64,000 nucleotides of DNA. It comes from Halorubellus salinus. GTDB lineage: Archaea > Halobacteriota > Halobacteria > Halobacteriales > Natrialbaceae. The stretch covers positions 372,001 through 436,000 of the forward strand of contig NZ_JAJCVI010000003.1 in the NCBI RefSeq assembly GCF_020567525.1. The letters are read 5' to 3'. The notes beneath the pieces are model-generated. The model ran no database searches. It had not been told where the DNA came from and was given only the letters and a program-made list of their open reading frames with translations. Positions within the stretch are counted from its first letter, which is position 1. Every line of letters begins with the position of its first letter. The position numbers and the translations under genes were made by a program. Below are positions 57,881 to 64,000 of this stretch, in pieces.

Positions 57881-59413
57881 GTGGAGGGCCGGTTCGTGTT
57901 TGACCTCGACTCGTCGAACTCCCGGACGCGCAAGGGACGACCCATCGACAGACGCGACGTCCTGAAGGGCCTTGGGGCGGTCGGCGCCGTCGGCGTCCTC
58001 GGGTACGGAGTCGGCGAGTTCGCGACGAACGGCACCGGCGCGGACCCGGACCGGGACCCGGCCGCCGGTGGGGACGTCGACCGCGACGACGACCCCCCGG
58101 GCACCGCCCAGAACCCACCCGACGAGGACGGCCCGGGCGACGGAGTCGACGAAACCGTCCGGCACGCCGACGCCTACGAGCGCGTCGTCCACGCCGTCGA
58201 AGTCGGCGCTGACCCGAACGGGAAGGAACCCGTGAACGACGTCATCCTCGACAACGCGGCGCCGGGGACGCTCATCTCCTTCCCGCCGGGAACCTACCGC
58301 ATCGACCCGCTCCACGTCGAGGACGTCTCGAACTTCGCCATCGCCGCCACGACGGACGAACGACCGACGTTCGTCGGAGCCGCTCGCGCGTGCGAGGACC
58401 GCCCGTACGTCCGGTTCCAGAACGTCGCCGCGTTCCTGCTCGACGGGATCGACGTCGAGTTCTCTCGCCCCGGGTCCGGCGGCGGCTTCAGGATCGACGC
58501 CGTCGGCGACGTCACCGTCCAGAACGTCTCGCTGTCCGGGAGCTGCCCCGGCCAGATCGCGGCGTTCCGACTGGACGTCATCGACCCCGACAGCCACGGC
58601 GTCGTCCGGAACGTCGACCTGCACAACGACGCGAAACGCCAGCTCACCGGCGTGTACGTCGGGCAGTACCACGCCGGCGTCGCGACCTTCGAGAACTGCT
58701 CGGTCTCGGGGTTCACGGACAACGGACTGTACGCCTCCACCCCCGGGCAGGACGACGGCGGGAACGGCCCCGTGCACGTCGTCGGCGGCACGTACACGGA
58801 CAACAACATCTCGAACGTCCGCCTCGGCTCCACGGGGTCGAGCGCGCGCGACGTCACCGTCCGCGTCGACGACATCCCCGAGGGATACCAGGAGAACGCT
58901 CGCGGCATCCGGTTCCGGAACCGGCGGGACATCCTCGTCGAGGACTGCTCGGTCGAGTTCGGCCCGAACGTCTCGAACAGCTTCGGCGCCGTCGTCTTCC
59001 ACGGCGATAGCGAGGGCGGCACCATCCGCAACACCCACATCCACGTCGACGCCGCGGACGTTCCAGCCATCCGGGCGTTCGCGCCGAACCAGCCGGACAA
59101 CCAGAAGCCGCTCATCGAGAACGTCACCATCACCGGCGACGCCACCAACGATTACGTCGCCCGGATGTACAACCGCGACGGCACCACGTTCCAGAACTGC
59201 ACGATCAAGCAACTCGGTGACCGACGCGGCGGCATCCGCCTGAAGGACATGGACGACTGCGCGATCATCGACTGCCACATCGAGGTCGACCACGACCCGA
59301 TCGTCGCGCGTGACGCCAGCATCCTCGTCCAGAACACGACGATCGTGACGCCCCAGGGGACGCGACACGTCGACTCGGCCATCCTCGAAAACGGCGTCCT
59401 CTCACCACAATGA
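57881..59413 (+). CDS. Tat-exported parallel beta-helix (pectate-lyase-like) protein
   Basis: 510 residues from a GTG at 57881 (GTG at 57896 is an alternative). The twin-arginine motif is IDRRDVLKGLGAVGAVGVLG. An Asp/Gly/Pro linker (about 45-90) leads to a beta-helix. ISFPPGTYRIDPLHVEDVSN is a typical first turn, and many short turns follow (FENCSVSGFTDNGLY, ILVEDCSVEFGPN, FQNCTIKQLGDRRG). The stop overlaps the following GT2 start (ATGA). It may cleave, bind or tailor the exported glycan. No catalytic residues can be assigned by eye. Confidence 0.82.
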   Translation: MEGRFVFDLDSSNSRTRKGRPIDRRDVLKGLGAVGAVGVLGYGVGEFATNGTGADPDRDPAAGGDVDRDDDPPGTAQNPPDEDGPGDGVDETVRHADAYERVVHAVEVGADPNGKEPVNDVILDNAAPGTLISFPPGTYRIDPLHVEDVSNFAIAATTDERPTFVGAARACEDRPYVRFQNVAAFLLDGIDVEFSRPGSGGGFRIDAVGDVTVQNVSLSGSCPGQIAAFRLDVIDPDSHGVVRNVDLHNDAKRQLTGVYVGQYHAGVATFENCSVSGFTDNGLYASTPGQDDGGNGPVHVVGGTYTDNNISNVRLGSTGSSARDVTVRVDDIPEGYQENARGIRFRNRRDILVEDCSVEFGPNVSNSFGAVVFHGDSEGGTIRNTHIHVDAADVPAIRAFAPNQPDNQKPLIENVTITGDATNDYVARMYNRDGTTFQNCTIKQLGDRRGGIRLKDMDDCAIIDCHIEVDHDPIVARDASILVQNTTIVTPQGTRHVDSAILENGVLSPQ

Positions 59414-60525
59414 CTCACCGACCAGATACCACCGACCACGCACCGACCGCGACGGCCCTCGACGCCGCAGCGAGCACCGACTACGCATCCCGCGACGCAC
59501 AGACCGACGACCGACGGACGACCACCGCTGCGCCCGGAGACCTCGTCTCGCCCGGCGAGACGCCCGAACTCTCGGTGGTCGTGATAGCGAAGAACGAAGC
59601 CGACCGCATCCGCAAGTGTCTCCAATCGGTCTTCAGGGCCGCGGACGGCCTCGGTCCCTTCGAGGTCGTGCTCGTCGACTCCGCGTCGACGGACCGCACG
59701 GTCGACATCGCACGCGAGTACCCGGTCACGATACTGCGCATCCCCGAGGAACACACGGTGTCCTGTGGCGCCGGTCGCTACGTCGGTGACGCGGTCGGGC
59801 GCGGCGACCGCGTCCTCCACGTCGACGGCGACATGGAACTAACCGACGACTGGCTCCGGGCCGCGATGGAGTACCTCGACACGCACGCGGTCGCGGGCGT
59901 GGAGGGCTGCCTGAACGAGACCCGTCACCCCGAGGTCCGCGAGGTCGACAAGATCGGGGGCGTGATGCTGTTCGAGCGCGACGCGCTCGAAGCAGTCGGC
60001 GGGTTCGCGCCCTACTTGCGGTCGTACGAGGACGTCGACGTCGGGTACCGCCTCACCGCCGCCGGGTACCGGCTCGTCCGACTTCCGGACGTCTCCGCGG
60101 TCCACCCGCTCGGCGACCCGCTCCAGGAGCCGTTCCGACGGTGGCGCGCCGGCTACTATCACGGCGTCGGGCAAGCCATCCGGTACGCCGCCCGCAAGCC
60201 CCGCGTCCTCGCGAAACTCGTCGCACGGCAACGGTACAAGTTCGCGTTGCTCGCGTGGACTGCGGTCGGCGTGCTCTCGATACTCAGTACGGTCGCGGTC
60301 GTCGGCTGGGTCCTCGCGTCCGCGTTCGCGTTCGCCATCGTCGCGAAGCAACTCGGCGTCCGCGGCGCCATCCAGTTCCTGCTCACGAAGAGTCTCGCCA
60401 CCGTCGGCGCGACCCGCGGCCTCTTCGACCCCGCGCCGCCCGCCGACACGTACCCGCTGTCAGCCGTCGAGGTCGTCCAGGAAGGGCGACTCCCTGCCGG
60501 GTACGCACGCTCGAAGCTCGCCTGA
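59410..60525 (+). CDS. Family 2 glycosyltransferase with C-terminal membrane helices
   Basis: 371 residues, overlapping the beta-helix gene by 4 bp. The GT-A start is LSVVVIAKNEADRIRKCLQS after an Ala/Thr-rich head; the DxD motif is VLHVDGDMELTDD; RSYEDVDVGYRLTAAGYRLV is the ED-motif region. Two helices near 275-320 anchor it. It would use a nucleotide sugar at the inner membrane face to extend a lipid-linked glycan. Confidence 0.9.
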   Translation: MTHRPDTTDHAPTATALDAAASTDYASRDAQTDDRRTTTAAPGDLVSPGETPELSVVVIAKNEADRIRKCLQSVFRAADGLGPFEVVLVDSASTDRTVDIAREYPVTILRIPEEHTVSCGAGRYVGDAVGRGDRVLHVDGDMELTDDWLRAAMEYLDTHAVAGVEGCLNETRHPEVREVDKIGGVMLFERDALEAVGGFAPYLRSYEDVDVGYRLTAAGYRLVRLPDVSAVHPLGDPLQEPFRRWRAGYYHGVGQAIRYAARKPRVLAKLVARQRYKFALLAWTAVGVLSILSTVAVVGWVLASAFAFAIVAKQLGVRGAIQFLLTKSLATVGATRGLFDPAPPADTYPLSAVEVVQEGRLPAGYARSKLA

Positions 60526-60663
60526 CGACCGTCCCGCACCCCGAACCCTCGTTCCTGCTCCCGATTACGACATCCATTCCTGACCGTGGACCCTGTTCCC
60601 TCCGAAGTTCCTGTTCCCGACCAACTCGCCTCTCCCCGCCTCCGAACTGATCATCGTCCGTAC

Positions 60664-60800
60664 TGACCACTGCCAGAACCGACCACCGCCAGAACCGACC
60701 ACTGCCAGAACCAACGCCCGGCCGAACCGACCACTGCCAGAACCGACGGCCGCCTGAACCGACCACTGCCAGAACCGACGGCCGCCTGAACCGACCACCG
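60664..60800. repeat. Degenerate 16-18-bp tandem repeats
   Basis: Copies of ACCGACCACTGCCAGA, mixed with ACCGACGGCCGCCTGA variants, run for about 137 bp in the 316-bp gap between the convergent GT2 and GNAT genes. No gene is supported in the gap. Confidence 0.8.
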
Positions 60801-60841
60801 CACGGCAGGACAGGACGGTCGCGTCGAGGAACGCGTTCCGG

Positions 60842-61936
60842 TCAGTTCGTGTCCTGCTCGACGAACGTCAGCGTCCAGTTCGCCGCGTCGCCGACGTCGA
60901 CGCCGTCGATGGTCCACTCGTCCGTGAGCGTCCGCACGAAGTGGTTCGTCGGCGTGGTGGCGTAGCTGAGTGGCGGGTCGCGGTCGCAGAGGAAGCCGAG
61001 GTCGGCGAGGAGGTCGGTCGCGCCCGCGAGCGGTGGTGCGACGACCAGCGCCGCATCGTCGTGGTCCCGGAGCGCTCGATGGAGCAGCGCCGCCAGCGCC
61101 GCCCGCGACCGCCCCGCTCCCGGTGGCAGGACGTCGGTCACTCGCGCGACGGCGTGGCCCGGTCGCGTCGACCGGCCGAGCAGGAGCGCGCTCTCGTCGT
61201 CGTCCGCGAGGTACGTCTCGTATCGCCAATCCGGGTTCGCGGTGGAGTGCTCCCAGAACGCGGCGTCTCGAACCACGTGGATGCCGTCGGGCGGTCGCGC
61301 CCGATATCGCGCGGCGAGGTCCGCGACGGGGACCGTCCGTTCCCGACGCACCGTCACCGCGCCCGCGTCCGGCGCCATCGCGCGCCGCATCGCGTTGTAC
61401 CCCGACACGGCCGGTGCGACCGCCGACGCGGCCGCCGTCGCGAGCGGACGGAGGTCCGCGGACTCGGCGACGCGCGCCGGGTCGACGAACCGATAGAACG
61501 ACGCTCGCTCCTGGACCTTCCGCCAGCCGAGTCGTCGATTTCCCGCCGCGGCAGCCTCGTTCGGGAAGTTGAAGCACAACGCGGCGTCGCTCGCCTCGAA
61601 CGCCGCGAGCGCCCACTCCGTCATCGCGGTGAACACGCCCTGGCGGCGATGCTCCGGATGCACCATCGCGTCCACCGGCTGAACGGCGACCACGCGCCGG
61701 TCGCCGACCGCGAGCTGCATCGGGAGGAACGGTCGCGCACCGACGAGGTCACCGCTCTCGGCGCCGTCCGTCCCATCGCTCACCGCCACCACTATCCTCG
61801 GCGCCGACACCGCCGGCCCGGACGCGTACTTCCAGTCGAACCACGCGGCGTCGCGAGCTCGCCCGAAGACCCGTTCGTACAGCGACAGGAACGCGTCGAG
61901 GTCGTCGCCGCGACGGAACGTGCGGACATCGGTCAT
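60842..61936 (-). CDS. GNAT-family N-acetyltransferase-like protein
   Basis: 364 residues. TDVRTFRRGDDLDAFLSLYE is the GNAT beginning, and VDAMVHPEHRRQGVFTAMTE is the acetyl-CoA binding motif (RRQG). The length is about twice a single GNAT domain; the second half (about 200-364) reads YRARPPDGIHVVRDAAFWEH and may be another GNAT-like fold, as in FemX-like or polysaccharide-locus acetyltransferases. It may acylate an amino sugar of the glycan. Confidence 0.82.
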   Translation of the reverse strand: MTDVRTFRRGDDLDAFLSLYERVFGRARDAAWFDWKYASGPAVSAPRIVVAVSDGTDGAESGDLVGARPFLPMQLAVGDRRVVAVQPVDAMVHPEHRRQGVFTAMTEWALAAFEASDAALCFNFPNEAAAAGNRRLGWRKVQERASFYRFVDPARVAESADLRPLATAAASAVAPAVSGYNAMRRAMAPDAGAVTVRRERTVPVADLAARYRARPPDGIHVVRDAAFWEHSTANPDWRYETYLADDDESALLLGRSTRPGHAVARVTDVLPPGAGRSRAALAALLHRALRDHDDAALVVAPPLAGATDLLADLGFLCDRDPPLSYATTPTNHFVRTLTDEWTIDGVDVGDAANWTLTFVEQDTN

Positions 61937-62032
61937 CAGACCCGACCGACGACGCAGACACCCGTGGTAATGAGGTGATTACGACCAGAATAGAGGGTAC
62001 TACGCGTCGAACCGAGACCCTGACCGGCAGCG

Positions 62033-63556
62033 TCAGTTGACCCAGGAGAGTGCGGCGCGTAGCGGCGCGGCGAGCGGGCGCGGGGCGCGGTCCACGATGG
62101 ACTGCACCTCGTCGATACCGACGGCACCGACGCCGACGGCGACGACGAAGTACACGACGAACCCGATGGGCGGGACGACGAAGAGGGCGACCACGTCGTT
62201 CCGGATCAGTTCGTTCACACCCCACACGAACGGTGCGGAGACGACGGCGGTCGCGAGGAGGCGAACCGGTCGCACGTCCTGGAGCGGGTCGTACCCGAGC
62301 TGGTACGCGGACCACAGGAGGAACGCGAACATCGAGCCGTACCCGATGCTCGTCGCCGCCGCCGCACCCATCATGCCGTACAGCGGGATGAGGAGCGCGT
62401 TCAGCACGAAGTTCAGGCCGGCGGCGCCACCGACCGCGACGATGAGCGTCCGGAGCTTCCCCGACCCCTGTCCGATCGCCTGCAGCGGCCGTGCAGCCGC
62501 GAACCCGACGACGCCCGGGAGGAGAACGAGCAACGGGACGATCGACTCCTCGTACTCAGCGCCGAAGTAGAGCGGCACGAACCGGTCGGCGAGCACCGCC
62601 ATCCCGAGCGCCATCAGGACCACGAGCAGGAGCGTGAACCGCGTCAACCGGCTCGCGATACTCGACAACTCGTCGGTCCGTCCATCCGCCCACAGGCTCG
62701 AACTCGAGTGCAAGAGCACCGTCTGGAGCGCCATCGGAACGATCCAGAGGTACTCGCTCGTGCTCAACGCCGCCTTGTAGAACCCGGTCGACTCCGGCGA
62801 CCCGAACGTCCGCAGCATCAGCACGTCGACGTGCGCCATGGATAGCACGAGGAAGACGAGGACGACGTTCAGCGCGTTGAACGCGACGAGTTCCCGTAGC
62901 GGGAGTGCGCGGAGCGACCGGAACGTGACCGCCGACAGGTCCGCGGTCCGGACGACGATGAACGCCGCCGCCGCCGCGATGACGACGTTCGCGACGACGT
63001 GCCCGACGAGCATCCCCGCAACCCCCATCCCGGCGGTGACGACGAGCGTGATGCCGACCGCCATCGTCAGGAACTTCTTCGCGACGTCGAACGTCGCCGT
63101 CGCCTTCTCGTTCCCGAACCCGAGCACGGCGTGGTAGCCGATGGCGCGGAACTGCGAGACGAACACGAACACTGCGAGGAGATAGAAGTACAGCGTGAAC
63201 GAGTCCCCGAACAACCACGCGGCGCCACCGACGGCCGTGAACGCGAGCAAGAGCGCGACCGATACCACGACGAGCGCCCCGCCGAAGATGAAGTAGAAGC
63301 CGACGACGCGCGCCCCCCAGGCGTCGTCGTCGTCGCGGTTCTCGCCGACGTACTTCTGGACGCCTTCGGTCACCGCCGAACTCACGGGGAGGATCCAGAT
63401 GGTGAACACCGACAGCAGCACCGCGTAGTTCCCGTACCCCGCGGGGTCAAGGAGCCGGACGACGATGGGCGTGGTGACGAACGTGATGACGAGCGTCAGC
63501 ACGCGAGCGCTCACGATGGATAGCAGTCGCTCGGTGAAGTTCTCGAACCCGGCCAT
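62033..63556 (-). CDS. Wzx-type polysaccharide flippase
   Basis: 507 residues from the ATG at 63556 (GTG at 63568 possible), with about 14 transmembrane helices in the MATE/Wzx layout. The N-terminus FTERLLSIVSARVLTLVITF is followed by TTPIVVRLLDPAGYGNYAVL, the typical first-helix pattern. It would flip lipid-linked oligosaccharide across the membrane. Its presence completes the synthesis-and-export set of the locus. Confidence 0.92.
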   Translation of the reverse strand: MAGFENFTERLLSIVSARVLTLVITFVTTPIVVRLLDPAGYGNYAVLLSVFTIWILPVSSAVTEGVQKYVGENRDDDDAWGARVVGFYFIFGGALVVVSVALLLAFTAVGGAAWLFGDSFTLYFYLLAVFVFVSQFRAIGYHAVLGFGNEKATATFDVAKKFLTMAVGITLVVTAGMGVAGMLVGHVVANVVIAAAAAFIVVRTADLSAVTFRSLRALPLRELVAFNALNVVLVFLVLSMAHVDVLMLRTFGSPESTGFYKAALSTSEYLWIVPMALQTVLLHSSSSLWADGRTDELSSIASRLTRFTLLLVVLMALGMAVLADRFVPLYFGAEYEESIVPLLVLLPGVVGFAAARPLQAIGQGSGKLRTLIVAVGGAAGLNFVLNALLIPLYGMMGAAAATSIGYGSMFAFLLWSAYQLGYDPLQDVRPVRLLATAVVSAPFVWGVNELIRNDVVALFVVPPIGFVVYFVVAVGVGAVGIDEVQSIVDRAPRPLAAPLRAALSWVN

Positions 63557-64000
63557 CGCTACGACCACCTCCCTGTCGCGGGTGCGGGCGTGACGCGACC
63601 GCGCGAAGCGACGCGCTCACAGCGGCCACCACTCTCGCCCTCGGAACCGGTGCGCGTACGACGGCGAGACGACGCGCCCGCCCGGGCGAACGTGTCGTAA
63701 TAGCGAGTGGTTCTCGTACCGATGGGTCTGTGACGGAGGGACTGTGTCATCTGATAGCTGCCGCGGTCGCCCGATTGCGAGCCACGGCGTTCTACCGAAC
63801 AGAACCGCTGTGTCGGGGATAGTTATAGGTCGCCTAGCCACCCCGTCAGTCCCTCCCTATCCGCAGGTTTCAGCCCGAAACCGACCACCGGCACTGCCTA
63901 TCAACTGGTCTACTAGTACGGACGAGTTCGGGACGCGTTCGCACCGGTATGTTACCCGTTACAAGGTACCGTCGACGCCCTCGTACAATCGTATGTCACC
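63557..64000. other. Right-edge region, no gene seen
   Basis: About 444 bp with frames on the minus strand giving basic, Arg/Ser-rich products unlike haloarchaeal proteins. A TATAGG-like patch near 63825-63835 and GTTACCCGTTACAAGG near 63953-63968 may be promoter elements for the flippase gene or for a gene beyond the edge. Confidence 0.35.

Overview
The window is chromosomal DNA of a halophilic archaeon (class Halobacteria); I cannot name the genus. The evidence is the high G+C content with G/C at third codon positions, very acidic predicted proteins, many twin-arginine signals, leaderless starts with a TATA element about 25-35 bases upstream, and haloarchaeal families (DUF58/DUF7269-type/transglutaminase operon, HalOD1-like remnant, two-domain UspA). 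No rRNA, tRNA or CRISPR array was found.

Region 1 (1-11.5 kb) holds a minus-strand operon of transglutaminase-like, DUF7269-type and DUF58 proteins (the last cut by the window edge). After it come a PadR regulator, a methyltransferase, a small P-loop kinase, a Tat-exported alpha/beta hydrolase and a two-gene ABC exporter.

Region 2 (11.5-24.2 kb) is a stress or energy-metabolism neighbourhood. It has a histidine-containing multi-pass membrane protein, an orphan cytochrome b C-terminal subunit, two UspA proteins, a MoxR ATPase, DUF2267, an SDR, a phosphoribosyltransferase, a four-CBS protein with an HPF-like tail, a Ca2+-type P-type ATPase and an archaeal phosphopantetheine adenylyltransferase. 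This set closely resembles the content of the mycobacterial DosR dormancy regulon and is the most interesting multi-gene pattern here. A collapsed endonuclease IV gene and other gene debris lie among these genes.

Region 3 (24.2-30.9 kb) is accessory. A segment of lower G+C (24.61-28.71 kb) is bounded by a 12-bp direct repeat and 9-bp inverted repeats. It carries a lipoprotein hydrolase, a winged-helix regulator overlapping a membrane protein gene, and an IS with a 558-residue transposase. After about 0.8 kb of strand-asymmetric DNA with no convincing gene comes a ParA-like ATPase and an overlapping acidic partner, with a repeat-rich upstream region that could be a centromere or operator.

Region 4 (31-37.5 kb) has cobyric acid synthase, a DUF5658 protein, a small conserved-looking protein, glmS with a structured leader and a Shine-Dalgarno sequence, a SnoaL-like protein and a RidA protein.

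Region 5 (37.6-63.6 kb) is a surface-polysaccharide locus. It holds DUF1616 and multi-pass (GT39-like) membrane proteins, GT4 and GT2 glycosyltransferases, two alkaline-phosphatase/sulfatase-fold enzymes, a three-gene nucleotide-sugar operon (Gfo/Idh/MocA, UDP-sugar dehydrogenase, DUF354) ending in a ribbon-helix-helix gene, a polysaccharide deacetylase, an ATP-grasp ligase, a DegT aminotransferase, a GNAT protein, a Wzx-type flippase, and three Tat-exported proteins (a Gly/Lys-tailed protein and two parallel beta-helix proteins). GlmS just upstream would supply amino-sugar precursor. Three short tandem repeats sit in gaps of this locus.
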